Source: Rhodobacteraceae bacterium HLUCCA08 (GTDB lineage: Bacteria > Pseudomonadota > Alphaproteobacteria > Rhodobacterales > Rhodobacteraceae). Taken from it: a DNA stretch of 64,000 bases. Within the stretch, counting starts at the first letter, position 1. Every line of letters begins with the position of its first letter. Below are positions 53,707 to 63,205 of the stretch, piece by piece. A program made the position numbers and the translations under genes. The notes beneath the pieces were generated by a model. It saw only the letters and a program-made list of their open reading frames with translations. It had not been told where the DNA came from and did not search any database. Where the stretch lies: the NCBI GenBank assembly GCA_001314655.1, contig LJSF01000028.1:108347-172346 (forward strand), written 5' to 3'.

Positions 53707-54355
53707 CGAGCTGGGAGAGCTGGGCGCGGATGCGCAATCGCTGGTCGGGCAGCTGGAGGGCGCGTCCGAGATGACCAGGGCCTTCGAAAGCCAGCTGCGG
53801 GCGATGCAGGGCACGATGGCGCATACGACGCGCGACCTGGGCCGGCTGGAACGCGGGTTTTCCAGCGGGCTGCGCAAGGCCTTCGACGGGGTGGTCTTTG
53901 ACGGCATGAAGCTGTCGCAGGCGCTGAACGTGGTGGCCCAGGCGATGGGGCGCACGGTCTACAACAACGCGATGCGGCCGGTGACCGACCATGTCGGCGG
54001 GCTGTTGGCGAACGGGGTCAATTCGCTGGTCTCGGGGCTGATGCCGTTCCAGCAGGGCGGCGTGTTTTCGGGCGGTCGGGTCACGCCCTTCGCCAAGGGC
54101 GGGGTGGTCAACGGCGCCACGGCCTTTCCGATGCGCGGCGGCACCGGGCTGATGGGCGAGGCGGGCCCCGAGGCGATCATGCCGCTGACCCGTGGCGCGG
54201 ACGGCAAGCTGGGCGTGGCGGCAAGCGGCGGTGGCGGCGCGGTCCACATCACGATGAATGTCAGCACGCCGGACGTGGCGGGTTTTCAACGCTCGCAAGG
54301 CCAGATCGCCGCCCAGCTGGGCCGTGCCCTGGCCCGCGGCCAGCGCAACCGCTGA
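53693..54355 (+). CDS. GTA gene g11, tail tape measure protein
   Basis: The 220-residue product starts with a coiled-coil segment (LVGQLEGASEMTRAFESQL), then a hydrophobic stretch and the Gly-rich GGVFSGGRVTPFAKGGVVNG and TGLMGEAGPEAIMPLTRG motif seen in many tape measures. It is short compared with phage tape measures, consistent with the short GTA tail. Start ATG 53693 follows an AAGGAGCGAAAG site. Confidence 0.92.
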   Translation: MARIDELGELGADAQSLVGQLEGASEMTRAFESQLRAMQGTMAHTTRDLGRLERGFSSGLRKAFDGVVFDGMKLSQALNVVAQAMGRTVYNNAMRPVTDHVGGLLANGVNSLVSGLMPFQQGGVFSGGRVTPFAKGGVVNGATAFPMRGGTGLMGEAGPEAIMPLTRGADGKLGVAASGGGGAVHITMNVSTPDVAGFQRSQGQIAAQLGRALARGQRNR

Positions 54356-54368
54356 ACAGGAGGACGAC

Positions 54369-54998
54369 ATGTTTCACGAGGTCAGGTTCCCGGTGGCGAT
54401 TTCCTTCGGGTCGGTCGGCGGGCCGGAGCGGCGGACGGAAATCGTCGCGCTGGACAATGGCGGCGAAGAGCGCAACACGCCCTGGGCCCAGTCGCGCCGG
54501 CGCTACGATGCCGGGGTCGGGCTGCGCTCGCTCGACGATGTCGAGGTGCTGGTGGCGTTCTTCGAGGCGCGCCAGGGCCGGCTTTTCGGGTTCCGCTGGA
54601 AGGATTGGGCGGATTTCAAATCCTGCCGGCCAAGCGCGCAGATTTCCCACGAGGATCAGGTGCTCGGCATGGGCGATCAGCTGCGCGACGAGTTCCAGCT
54701 TGTGAAGCATTACCGCTCGGGCAGCCAGGATTACGTGCGTCCGGTGACCAAGCCGGTGGCGGGCACGGTCCAGGTGGGCGTGTCGGGGGATCTGTTGACC
54801 GAAGGGGTGGATTACACGCTGGACGTGGTGACCGGAATCGTCACCTTCGCCCATCCGCCCGATGAGCAGGCCGAGGTCACCGCCGGGTTCGAATACGACG
54901 TGCCGGTGCGGTTCGACACCGATGCGATCCAGGTGTCGCTGGCCACGTTCGAGGCCGGCCAGGTGCCCGATGTGCCGATCCTGGAGGTGCGCCGATGA
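54369..54998 (+). CDS. GTA gene g12, distal tail protein (DUF2460)
   Basis: The 209-residue product matches DUF2460: FHEVRFPVAISFGSVGGPER at the start, RRRYDAGVGLRSLDDVEVLV, and FFEARQGRLFGFRWKDWADF. In RcGTA this is the distal tail ring that joins tube and baseplate. It ends overlapping g13 by four bases. Confidence 0.94.
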   Translation: MFHEVRFPVAISFGSVGGPERRTEIVALDNGGEERNTPWAQSRRRYDAGVGLRSLDDVEVLVAFFEARQGRLFGFRWKDWADFKSCRPSAQISHEDQVLGMGDQLRDEFQLVKHYRSGSQDYVRPVTKPVAGTVQVGVSGDLLTEGVDYTLDVVTGIVTFAHPPDEQAEVTAGFEYDVPVRFDTDAIQVSLATFEAGQVPDVPILEVRR

Positions 54999-55870
54999 GC
55001 CTGATCGACCATCTGCAAAGCGGCGCGACCACCGTCTGCCGGTGCTGGGCCGTGACCCGGCGCGACGGCTGGGTGCGGGGGTTCACCGACCATGACCGCG
55101 ACCTGAGCTTCGAGGGCGTCACCTTTCGCGCCGAAACCGGCCTGTCGGCCCGGGCCCTGGTCCAGGCCACCGGGTTGTCGGTCGACAATACCGAGGCGAT
55201 GGGCGCGCTGAGCGACGCGGCCGTGACCGAGGCCGACATCACCGCCGGGCGCTTCGACGGCGCCGAGGTCAGGGCCTGGCTGGTCAACTGGGCCGACCCC
55301 GCGGACCGGATGCTGCGTTTCGCCGGCACGCTGGGCGAGATGCGCCGGGTGGGCGGGGCCTTTCACGCCGAGTTGCGCGGGCTGACCCAGGCGCTGAACC
55401 GGCCGCAGGGGCGGACCTACCAGACCATGTGCTCGGCCGTGCTGGGCGATGGCGCCTGCCGCTTCGATACCGGGCGCGCGGGCTATTTCACGCAAGTCGC
55501 GGTGGAGCAGGTCGAGGAGGGCCGGGTGCTGCGCTGGTCGGAGCTGACCACCTTCGAGCCGTCCTGGTTCGAGCGCGGCCTGTTCCGGGTGCTGAGCGGC
55601 GCGGCGGAAGGGCTGGTCAGCCTGGTCAAGCGCGACCGCTTCGTCGCCGGCCTGCGCGAGGTCGAGCTGTGGGAGGGGCTGCGGGCGGATCTGGTCCCGG
55701 GCGATCTGGTGCGGCTGGAAGCGGGCTGCGACAAGCGCTGGACGACCTGCCGGGCGAAGTTCGACAACCTGCTGAATTTCCGCGGCTTTCCGGACATCCC
55801 GGGCGAGGATTGGCTGGTTTCGACGCCGCTGTCGGCGGGCCAGGCCGATGGCGGGAGCCTGCTCCGGTGA
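54995..55870 (+). CDS. GTA gene g13, baseplate hub protein (DUF2163)
   Basis: The 291-residue product matches DUF2163, and its C-terminal segment LEAGCDKRWTTCRAKFDNLL followed by NFRGFPDIPGEDWL is diagnostic. Four cysteines (two near residues 147-154, two near 246-252) could ligate an iron-sulfur cluster, as in the lambda L-type hub proteins. Start ATG and g12 stop overlap (ATGA). Confidence 0.94.
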   Translation: MSLIDHLQSGATTVCRCWAVTRRDGWVRGFTDHDRDLSFEGVTFRAETGLSARALVQATGLSVDNTEAMGALSDAAVTEADITAGRFDGAEVRAWLVNWADPADRMLRFAGTLGEMRRVGGAFHAELRGLTQALNRPQGRTYQTMCSAVLGDGACRFDTGRAGYFTQVAVEQVEEGRVLRWSELTTFEPSWFERGLFRVLSGAAEGLVSLVKRDRFVAGLREVELWEGLRADLVPGDLVRLEAGCDKRWTTCRAKFDNLLNFRGFPDIPGEDWLVSTPLSAGQADGGSLLR

Positions 55871-56289
55871 GCGATGTCGTGACCCTGGCGCGGGGCTGGA
55901 TCGGCACGCCCTATCGGCACCAGCAGGCGGTGCGCGGGGCGGGCTGCGATTGCCTGGGCCTGGTGCGCGGCGTCTGGGCCGATCTGCGCGGCGCTGCGGT
56001 GGCGCCGGTGCCGGCCTATACGCCCGACTGGTCCGAACCCCAGGGCGCCGAGGTTCTGTGGGATGCCGCCCGCGCCCATCTGCGGCCCAAGCGGCCGGAG
56101 GATGCCGCCCCGGGCGACGTGCTGCTGTTTCGCATGCGCGCGGGCGCGGTGGCCAAACATCTGGGGCTGCAGGGCGCGATCGGCGCGGCGCCGACCTTCA
56201 TTCATTCCTACCAGGGGCATGGCGTGGTCGAAAGCCCGCTGTCGCGTCCCTGGGCGCGGCGCGTGGTGGCGCGTTTCGCCTTTCCGTAA
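55867..56289 (+). CDS. GTA gene g14, NlpC/P60 cell-wall peptidase
   Basis: The 140-residue product has the NlpC/P60 active-site Cys in GAGCDCLGLVRGVW (near residue 28) and the conserved His in AVAKHLGLQGA. It probably opens recipient peptidoglycan during GTA attachment. The start is GTG at 55867, overlapping the g13 stop as GTGA. Confidence 0.94.
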   Translation: MSDVVTLARGWIGTPYRHQQAVRGAGCDCLGLVRGVWADLRGAAVAPVPAYTPDWSEPQGAEVLWDAARAHLRPKRPEDAAPGDVLLFRMRAGAVAKHLGLQGAIGAAPTFIHSYQGHGVVESPLSRPWARRVVARFAFP

Positions 56290-56301
56290 AGGAGCACTAC
56301 C

Positions 56302-59300
56302 ATGGCGACGATCGTTCTTTCCGCTGCGGGCATGGCCATCGGCGGCTCTGTCGGCGGCTCTGTCCTGGGGCTGAGCAGCGCGGTGATCGGCCGCGCCGTG
56401 GGCGCGACCCTGGGTCAGGCGCTGGACCAGCGGTTGCTGGGATCGGGTTCGGACCCGGTCGAAACCGGCCGGGTCGACCGGTTCCGTCTGACCGGCGCCT
56501 CCGAAGGCGGGCCGATGGCGCAGGTCTATGGCCGGATGCGTGTGTCGGGGCAGGTGATCTGGGCCAGCCGGTTCCGCGAAGAGACCACCACCAGCGGCGG
56601 CGGCAAGGGCCGGCCGAGCCAGCCGCAAACGACCGACTACAGCTATTCGGTCAGCGTCGCGATCGCGCTGTGCGAGGGCGAGATCGCCGGGGTCGGCCGG
56701 GTCTGGGCCGACGGGGTCGAGATGGCGCCGGACGATCTGAACATGCGCGTCTATACCGGCGCCGAGGACCAGTTGCCCGACCCGGCGATCGAGGCCGTCG
56801 AGGGCACGGGCGCGGTGCCGGCCTATCGCGGCACCGCCTATGTGGTGCTCGAGGATCTGCCGCTGGGCCAGTTCGGCAATCGTCTGCCGCAGCTGAGCTT
56901 CGAAGTGATCCGGCCCGCCCCCGAGGGGGCCGGCGAGACCGACCTGTCGCAGGCCGTGAAGGGCGTCGCCCTGGTGCCCGGCACCGGCGAATACGCCCTG
57001 GCCACGACGCCGGTCTATACCGGCGGCCCCGGCGCCCAGGTGGCGGCGAATATCAACACGCCGGCGGGCAAGGCGGATATCCTGACCTCGCTCGACGATC
57101 TGGAAACCTCGCTGGGGGCCTGTGCGTCGGTGTCGCTGGTGGTGTCCTGGTTCGGCGATGACCTGCGCTGCGGCGATTGCCGGTTGCAGCCGAAGGTGGA
57201 GCAGCAGGAGGCGGACGGCGAGGGCATGCCCTGGGCCGTGGCCGGGCTGGACCGCTGGAGCGCGGGCCTGGTCCCGCAAGAGGCCGGGCGGCCGGTCTAT
57301 GGCGGCACCCCCGCCGATGCCGCGGTGCTCGAGGCGCTGGCCGAGCTGGGCGCCCGGGGGCTGGGCGCGATGTTCTATCCCTTCATCCTGATGGAGCAGA
57401 TGCAGGGCAATGGCCTGCCCGATCCTTATGGCGGCACCGAACAGGCGCATCTGCCCTGGCGCGGCCGGATCACCGGATCGCTGGCCCCGGGCCAGCCCGG
57501 CAGCCCCGACGGCGCTGCCCCGGCCGAGGCCGAGGTGGCGGCCTTTTTCGGCACCGCCCAGCCCGGCGATTTCAGCATCGCGAATGGCGCGGTGGCCTAT
57601 ACCGGCCCGGAGGAATGGAGCTATCGCCGCTTCATCCTGCATTACGCCCATCTGTGCGCCCTGGCCGGCAGTGTCGATGCCTTCTGCATCGGTTCGGAAA
57701 TGGTCGGGCTGACGACCCTGCGCGGCGCGAACGGCAGCTTTCCGGCCGTCGCGGCGCTGCGCCAGCTTGCCGCCGATGTGCGTGCGGTTCTGGGGCCCGA
57801 GGTCAGGATCGGCTATGCCGCCGACTGGTCGGAATACCACGGCTACCAGCCCGCGGGCACGGCGGACAAGCTGTTCCACCTCGACCCGCTCTGGGCCGAT
57901 GACGCGATCGATTTCATCGGCATCGACAATTACCTGCCGCTGAGCGACTGGCGTGATGGCGAGGATCACGCGGACGCCCATTGGGGGGCGATCTGGAGCC
58001 TGGATTACCTGCGCGCCAATATCGAGGGCGGCGAGGGGTACGACTGGTTCTACCCCTCGCCCGAGGCGCGGGCGGCGCAATTGCGCGAACCGATCACCGA
58101 TGGCGAGGCCGAGCCCTGGGTCTGGCGGGTCAAGGACATCCGGGGCTGGTGGTCGAACTACCACCACAACCGCGTCGACGGGCTGCGCGATCTGACCCCC
58201 ACGGTCTGGGAGCCGGGATCGAAGCCGATCTGGTTCACCGAGGTCGGCTGCCCGGCCGTCGACAAGGGCACCAACCAGCCCAACACGTTCGTCGACCCGA
58301 AATCCTCGGAAAGCGCGCTGCCGTATTTTTCCAACGGCATCCGCGACGACCTGATCCAGCACCAGTATCTGCGGGCGATCCATGCCCATTACGCCGATCC
58401 GGGGCTGAACCCGGTCTGGCCCGAGACCGGTGTGCAGATGGTCGACCCGGCCCGGATCTATGCCTGGGCCTGGGATGCCCGGCCGTTTCCGGCCTTTCCG
58501 GGCAATACCGCGCTGTGGTCGGACGGCGCCAATCATGCCCGCGGGCACTGGGTCAACGGGCGCGGCAGCGCGCGGACGCTGGCCTCGGTGGTCGAGGAAA
58601 TCTGCGCCCGCTCGGGCGCCGCTGCGCCCGATCTGTCGCAGCTGCACGGCCTGGTGCGGGGCTATGGCACCGATGACGTGACCACGGCGCGGGCGGCGTT
58701 GCAGCCGCTGATGACCGCCTATGGGTTCGACGCGATCGAGCGGGACGGGCGGCTGATCTTCCGCTCGCGCCGGGCGCGCCGTGATGCGGTGCTGGAGACC
58801 GGCACGATGGTGCGCGATGGCGGCGGCGACGGCGTGGTCGAACTGACCCGCGCGCAAGAGGCCGAGATCGCCGGCCGGGTCCGCGTCGCCTTTGTCGAAA
58901 GCGACGGCGATTACCAGCTGCGCGCGGCCGAGGCGGTGATGCCCGATGCCACCAGCGCCACGGTGACGCAATCGGAATTGCCGCTGGTGCTGACCCGGGC
59001 CGAGGGGATGCGGATCGCCGAACGCTGGCTGGCCGAGGCGCGGATGGCCCGCGACGCGGCGCGGTTTTCCCTGCCGCCGTCGTGGCTGACCCTGGGCCCC
59101 GGCGACGTGATCGACCTGCCCGACGGGGCGGGGCGCGGGCGCTACCGGATCGACCGGGCCGATCTGGGCCTTGACCAGGGGATCGAGGCGGTACGGATCG
59201 AACCCTCGGCCTACAGCCGCCAGGACGCGCCCGAGGACACGCTGCCACCGCGCGGGTTCGTCGCCCCGGTGCCGGTCGATCTGCTGCTGATGGACCTGCC

Positions 59301-60198
59301 GCTGATCACCGGCGACGAAGACCCGGTCGCCCCGCGCGCGGCGGCCACCGGCACGCCCTGGCCCGGCTCGGTCGCGCTCTATTCGGCCGACCAGGATGCC
59401 GGCTATGGGCTGAATACGTTGCTCAGCCGGTCCGCGGTGATGGGCACGACGCTGACGCCGATGGCGGCGAACCGGGCGGGGCTGTTCGATCACGGTCCGG
59501 CGCTGGTGGTGCGGCTGGTGCGCGGGGCGCTGCAGGGGGTCGCTCCGGCCGCGTTGCTGTCGGGGGCCAACATGGCCGCGATCGGCGATGGAACGGGCGA
59601 AGGCTGGGAGCTGTTCCAGTTCGCCGAGGCCGAGCTGGTCGATACCGACACCTATGCGCTGCGGCTGCGGCTGCGCGGGCAGGCGGGCTCGGACGGGGTG
59701 ATGCCGGCGGAATGGCCGGCCGGGTCGCGCTTTGTGATGCTGGACGGGGCGGTGCCGCAGATCGTGCTGCCCTCGGCCAAGCGCGGGGCCGAACAGCATT
59801 ACCGCTACGGGCCGGGCACGCGGCCGCTGTCGGATCCGGCCTATCGCTATCGGTCCGAAACCTTTCGCGGCATCGGGTTGCGGCCCTACAGCGTGGCCCA
59901 TCTGCGCGCGGTGCAGGACGGCGCGGTGACGCTGGACTGGGTCCGCCGGACCCGGATCGACGGCGACGGCTGGGACGGGATCGACGTGCCGCTGGGTGAA
60001 GAGGCCGAGCGTTACGTGCTGAGCGTCCGCCAGGGCGGCACCCTCCTGCGTCAGGAGGTGCTGAGCAGCCCGGGCTGGGTCTATGGCCCGGCCCAGCAGG
60101 CCGCCGATGGCGCCACTGGCGCGGTCGAGATCGCCGTGGCACAGGTGTCCGACCGGTTCGGGCCGGGGCCCGAGCGGCGGGTGACGGTCATGCTCTAG
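56302..60198 (+). CDS. GTA gene g15, megatron (multidomain baseplate/host-contact protein)
   Basis: This 1298-residue protein is the largest GTA component. It begins with a Gly-rich hydrophobic segment and the tip-attachment region (GGPMAQVYGRMRVSGQVIWAS). A TIM-barrel-like domain (about residues 430-720) has DAFCIGSEMVGLTTLRG, IDFIGIDNYLPLSDW and IWFTEVGCPAVDKGTNQPN, resembling glycoside hydrolases. A phage-tail-3-type region follows, then a C-terminal part likely to contact recipient cells. All expected blocks are present and the frame is intact. Confidence 0.95.
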   Translation: MATIVLSAAGMAIGGSVGGSVLGLSSAVIGRAVGATLGQALDQRLLGSGSDPVETGRVDRFRLTGASEGGPMAQVYGRMRVSGQVIWASRFREETTTSGGGKGRPSQPQTTDYSYSVSVAIALCEGEIAGVGRVWADGVEMAPDDLNMRVYTGAEDQLPDPAIEAVEGTGAVPAYRGTAYVVLEDLPLGQFGNRLPQLSFEVIRPAPEGAGETDLSQAVKGVALVPGTGEYALATTPVYTGGPGAQVAANINTPAGKADILTSLDDLETSLGACASVSLVVSWFGDDLRCGDCRLQPKVEQQEADGEGMPWAVAGLDRWSAGLVPQEAGRPVYGGTPADAAVLEALAELGARGLGAMFYPFILMEQMQGNGLPDPYGGTEQAHLPWRGRITGSLAPGQPGSPDGAAPAEAEVAAFFGTAQPGDFSIANGAVAYTGPEEWSYRRFILHYAHLCALAGSVDAFCIGSEMVGLTTLRGANGSFPAVAALRQLAADVRAVLGPEVRIGYAADWSEYHGYQPAGTADKLFHLDPLWADDAIDFIGIDNYLPLSDWRDGEDHADAHWGAIWSLDYLRANIEGGEGYDWFYPSPEARAAQLREPITDGEAEPWVWRVKDIRGWWSNYHHNRVDGLRDLTPTVWEPGSKPIWFTEVGCPAVDKGTNQPNTFVDPKSSESALPYFSNGIRDDLIQHQYLRAIHAHYADPGLNPVWPETGVQMVDPARIYAWAWDARPFPAFPGNTALWSDGANHARGHWVNGRGSARTLASVVEEICARSGAAAPDLSQLHGLVRGYGTDDVTTARAALQPLMTAYGFDAIERDGRLIFRSRRARRDAVLETGTMVRDGGGDGVVELTRAQEAEIAGRVRVAFVESDGDYQLRAAEAVMPDATSATVTQSELPLVLTRAEGMRIAERWLAEARMARDAARFSLPPSWLTLGPGDVIDLPDGAGRGRYRIDRADLGLDQGIEAVRIEPSAYSRQDAPEDTLPPRGFVAPVPVDLLLMDLPLITGDEDPVAPRAAATGTPWPGSVALYSADQDAGYGLNTLLSRSAVMGTTLTPMAANRAGLFDHGPALVVRLVRGALQGVAPAALLSGANMAAIGDGTGEGWELFQFAEAELVDTDTYALRLRLRGQAGSDGVMPAEWPAGSRFVMLDGAVPQIVLPSAKRGAEQHYRYGPGTRPLSDPAYRYRSETFRGIGLRPYSVAHLRAVQDGAVTLDWVRRTRIDGDGWDGIDVPLGEEAERYVLSVRQGGTLLRQEVLSSPGWVYGPAQQAADGATGAVEIAVAQVSDRFGPGPERRVTVML

Positions 60199-60199
60199 A

Positions 60200-60541
60200 A
60201 TGCGCGGGGTGGGGCCGGGGGACCTGGACGATGCCGTCCGGGTGCTGCTGGCGCGACCCGAGGAGGATTGGCCCCGGGTCGCGCTGCAGTTGATCGAAGA
60301 GGCGCATGCCGCCGACAAGCTGCGCAAGCAGTGCGGCCATGGCCATCCGCTGTGGGGCAACGGGGCGCTGTGTTCGGCCGCCGGGCATTGGCGGCGGCAG
60401 GCGCTGGGGCCGCGCATCGCGGGACGGCGGGCGGCGGCGATGGCCATGGTGCTGGCGGTGCTGGCGGCCTGGCGCGCCGATCCGGCCCGGGTCAGCCGCG
60501 CACGCAGGCGGCGCAGCGGGGCAGGGCGGGATCGGCACTGA
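60200..60541 (+). CDS. Small conserved protein after the GTA (DUF7742-like)
   Basis: The 113-residue product has MRGVGPGDLDDAVRVLLARP, a middle CGHGHPLWGNGALCSAAGHWR and a hydrophobic AMAMVLAVLAAWRADP. The pattern fits a small protein often found after g15 in Rhodobacterales. The last ~20 residues are Arg-rich and may reflect a shifted C-terminus. It starts one base after g15. Confidence 0.65.
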   Translation: MRGVGPGDLDDAVRVLLARPEEDWPRVALQLIEEAHAADKLRKQCGHGHPLWGNGALCSAAGHWRRQALGPRIAGRRAAAMAMVLAVLAAWRADPARVSRARRRRSGAGRDRH

Positions 60542-60948
60542 GCCGGGGCGGGTCCGGCGCCGCCGGGCGGTGCGACGGGCGGCCCGGGCCCTGGCCATGT
60601 CCGGCATCCGCGGCGCGTCCCTGCGCGACAGCCGCCCGACCACCTGCGGGGCGAGCGTCACCACCTGCCGGCCCGCGCGGCGCCGCAGGCCCGCGCCCTC
60701 CGGAATGGCCCGCCCCGCCTGCGCCGCCGCGCGCCCCGCGTTCAGGTCGATCCGGGGCCCGTTGGCCACCGGAAATCCCCAGCGACAGGACCAGCGACAG
60801 GATCGCCATCGGATCCCGTACAAGGCCGGCACAGGGTCACGACGCCCGCGACCGGCAGCGCGGCGATGCCGAACGGGACCAGCCGCTCCCGGAGCCGGAT
60901 CGCGGCCATCCGCCGGCCGGGATGCCGGGGCCCGGGCTGCGCCATCAC
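60492..60948 (-). pseudogene. Probable frameshifted membrane protein gene
   Basis: Three protein-like pieces lie one after another on the minus strand, but in different frames. First ERLVPFGIAALPVAGVVTL (start ATG 60948), then AGLVRDPMAILSLVLSLGIS, then VANGPRIDLNAGRAAAQAG followed by RRAGRQVVTLAPQVVGRLSR. Joining them needs indels near 60838 and 60775, and possibly a third near 60570 to reach the stop. This could be a decayed gene or base-calling errors in GC-rich DNA. The product is unknown. Confidence 0.35.
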
Positions 60949-61033
60949 CTGCCGTGATCGGGCAATTCACGGCTTTGTTCTTGGTTCCGTCGAGCTATCT
61001 GCGCTAGCAAGGGGCAAAGCGACGAGGTGCACC

Positions 61034-61843
61034 ATGGCTCAACCCAAGGCGAAACTGGCGCAGATCGACCCGGTCTGGCAGCGGATCCGCGACGAGGCGC
61101 AGGATGCGATCACGCATGAACCGCTGATGGGCGGGTTGATCCATTCCTCGATCCTGCATCACGACACGCTGGATTGCGCGCTGGCCTTTCGGCTGTCGAT
61201 GAAGCTGTCCTCGCCCGAGATGTCCGACCAGATGCTGCGCGAGATCGCCGATACCGCCTATGCCGCCGCGCCGGGACTGGTCGAGGCGGCGCGTGCCGAT
61301 ATCACCGCGATCCACGAACGCGATCCGGCCTGCCACCGCTTCATGCAGCCGCTGCTGTTCTTCAAGGGCTTCCAGGCGGTCCAGGCCCATCGGCTGGGCC
61401 ATTGGCTGTGGCAGGAGGGCCGGCAGGATCTGGCCTATTACGTGCAGATGCGGGTGTCGGAGATCTTCGGCGTCGACATCCACCCGGCCGCGCGGATCGG
61501 CAAGGGGATCATGATCGACCACGCCCATTCCATCGTCATCGGCGAAACCGCGGTGGTGGGCGACAACGTGTCGATGCTGCATTCGGTGACCCTGGGCGGC
61601 ACCGGCAAGGAGGACGAGGACCGTCACCCCAAGATCGGCGACGGCGTGCTGATCGGGGCCGGGGCCAAGGTTCTGGGCAATATCCGGGTCGGCTGCTGTT
61701 CGCGCATCGCCGCCGGTTCGGTCGTGCTGCACGAGGTGCCGCCGGCTGTCACCGTGGCCGGGGTGCCGGCCCGCGTGGTGGGCGAGGCGGGCTGTTCGCA
61801 ACCCGCCATCACCATGGATCAGCTTCTCAAGGAAGGCGGCTGA
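61034..61843 (+). CDS. cysE: Serine O-acetyltransferase
   Basis: CysE acetylates serine, the first step of cysteine synthesis. The 269-residue product has the helical N-terminal domain and a left-handed beta-helix C-terminus with hexapeptide repeats. The motif IDHAHSIVIGETAVVGDNVSML holds the catalytic His, and TLGGTGKEDEDRHPKIGDGV follows. In several Rhodobacterales cysE lies directly after the GTA cluster, as here. Start ATG 61034. Confidence 0.97.
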   Translation: MAQPKAKLAQIDPVWQRIRDEAQDAITHEPLMGGLIHSSILHHDTLDCALAFRLSMKLSSPEMSDQMLREIADTAYAAAPGLVEAARADITAIHERDPACHRFMQPLLFFKGFQAVQAHRLGHWLWQEGRQDLAYYVQMRVSEIFGVDIHPAARIGKGIMIDHAHSIVIGETAVVGDNVSMLHSVTLGGTGKEDEDRHPKIGDGVLIGAGAKVLGNIRVGCCSRIAAGSVVLHEVPPAVTVAGVPARVVGEAGCSQPAITMDQLLKEGG

Positions 61844-61861
61844 GGTCGACCCCCGGCCCCG

Positions 61862-62200
61862 TCAGGCGCCGGTCAGCTGGTCGAAGGCCTCCAGCGCCTT
61901 GGCGCCATACATGAAGGACGGCCCGCCCCCCATGACGATGCAGACGCCGACGGTTTCGGCGATCTCGTCGCGCGTGGCACCGGCGTTGAAGGCGGCCTTG
62001 ACGTGAAAGCCGATGCAATCGACGCATTGCTTGGCGACGCCGATCGCCAGCGCCTGAAGCTCCTTGTGCTTGACCGACAGGGCGCCGTCCTTGAGCGCGC
62101 CGTGATGCAGCGCCGAAAACCCCTTGGCGGCATCGGGGTGGCTGGCCCGGAAGAAATCCAGGTTCTTGTTGGTATTGGCGAGTTCGGCAGTCCAGTCCAT
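61862..62200 (-). CDS. Carboxymuconolactone decarboxylase/AhpD-family protein
   Basis: The 112-residue protein has the family core HKELQALAIGVAKQCVDCIGFH, including the C-x-x-C pair with following His used by AhpD-type peroxidase partners. GATRDEIAETVGVCIVMGGGP follows. It probably has peroxidase-type redox activity; true decarboxylase activity is unlikely given the CxxC. It converges with cysE. Confidence 0.92.
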   Translation of the reverse strand: MDWTAELANTNKNLDFFRASHPDAAKGFSALHHGALKDGALSVKHKELQALAIGVAKQCVDCIGFHVKAAFNAGATRDEIAETVGVCIVMGGGPSFMYGAKALEAFDQLTGA

Positions 62201-62422
62201 GTCGGATCCCTTCCGGTTGATGGTCCGGGACTGGCTAGGCCGTGTTTGCGCTAACCTCCTTGCGCAGGATCAATTTCCGTCCGCCCGACCGAAAGAATCG
62301 GCCGGCGGCGCAGGCGGCCTGCGACATCGAACGCGCCGCCCGTGCAGCACGCCTGCACGGTTTGCTTTGCGCGATCGTGGTGTAAGGTCGCGGGGACATC
62401 CGGCAACAGGGAGGTTTCGCGC

Positions 62423-63148
62423 ATGTCGACGTTCGTACTCGTTCACGGTGCCTGGCATACGGGGGAGCTGTTCGAACCCGTCGCGCAACCGATCCGCGCG
62501 GCCGGGCACGCGGTTCATTGCCCGACCATCGCCGGCAACAATCCCGAGGATCCGCGCGGGCTGGGGCTCGAGGCCGCGATCGCGTCGATCGTCGCCCATA
62601 TCGAGGCGCAGGATCTGAGCGATGTCATCCTGCTGGGCCACAGCTATGGCGGGATGGTGATCACCGGTGTCGCGGACCGCATTCCGGACCGGCTGCGGCG
62701 CCTGATCTACTGGAATGCCTTCGTGCCCAATGACGGCGAATGCCTGAACGACATGGTGCCGCCGCATTACGTCGCCCTGTTCGACGCGCTCAGCGCGCAA
62801 AGCCCCGACAACGGCGTGATGCTGCCGTTTCCGATCTGGCGCGACGCCTTCATCAACGATGCCTCGGCCGACTTGGCGCAATCGTCCTATGAAAAGCTGA
62901 ACCCCCATCCCTACGCGACGTTCACTGATCCGATATCGCTGTCGACGAATCCCGCAGACATGCAGATCGGCAAATCCTACATCAATTGCACCGAGGACAC
63001 GGCCCTGCCGCAAAGCCTGGGGTGGCATCCGCGCCTGTCCGAGAAACTGGGCCTGTTCCGCCTGGTCCAGCTGCCGGGCAGCCACGAGCTGTGCTTCAGC
63101 GATCCGGCCGCCCTGGCCGACGCCATCCTGCGGGCCGGGCGCGACTGA
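62423..63148 (+). CDS. Alpha/beta-fold hydrolase (esterase-like)
   Basis: The 241-residue product starts MSTFVLVHGAWHTGELF with the HG oxyanion motif. The nucleophile elbow is GHSYGGMVITGVA (Ser near residue 75) and the catalytic His is in GSHELCFSDP near the C-terminus. It resembles small plant-type esterases/EstC-like enzymes; substrate unknown. A GGGAGG site precedes the ATG at 62423. Confidence 0.88.
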   Translation: MSTFVLVHGAWHTGELFEPVAQPIRAAGHAVHCPTIAGNNPEDPRGLGLEAAIASIVAHIEAQDLSDVILLGHSYGGMVITGVADRIPDRLRRLIYWNAFVPNDGECLNDMVPPHYVALFDALSAQSPDNGVMLPFPIWRDAFINDASADLAQSSYEKLNPHPYATFTDPISLSTNPADMQIGKSYINCTEDTALPQSLGWHPRLSEKLGLFRLVQLPGSHELCFSDPAALADAILRAGRD

Positions 63149-63165
63149 ACCGGCCGGGACGGAGG

Positions 63166-63195
63166 GGGGAACAAAATTACGTAATTTTGTTCCCC
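63166..63195. terminator. Perfect 30-bp palindrome, TTACGTAA core (copy 3)
   Basis: Bases 63166-63195 are a perfect palindrome whose central 24 bp are the same as in copy 1 (17582-17615). It lies between the convergent stop codons of the hydrolase (17 bp away) and the PDH E2 gene (10 bp away), a position fitting a terminator that works both ways. Confidence 0.65.
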
Positions 63196-63205
63196 GCCCC
63201 GAAGG

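Noticed and set aside
55483-60447. A 1654-codon open frame antisense to GTA g13-g15
   Set aside because: The product is rich in Arg, Gly, His and Pro with no recognisable domain. It mirrors the codon bias of the real + strand genes, all of which have clear families.
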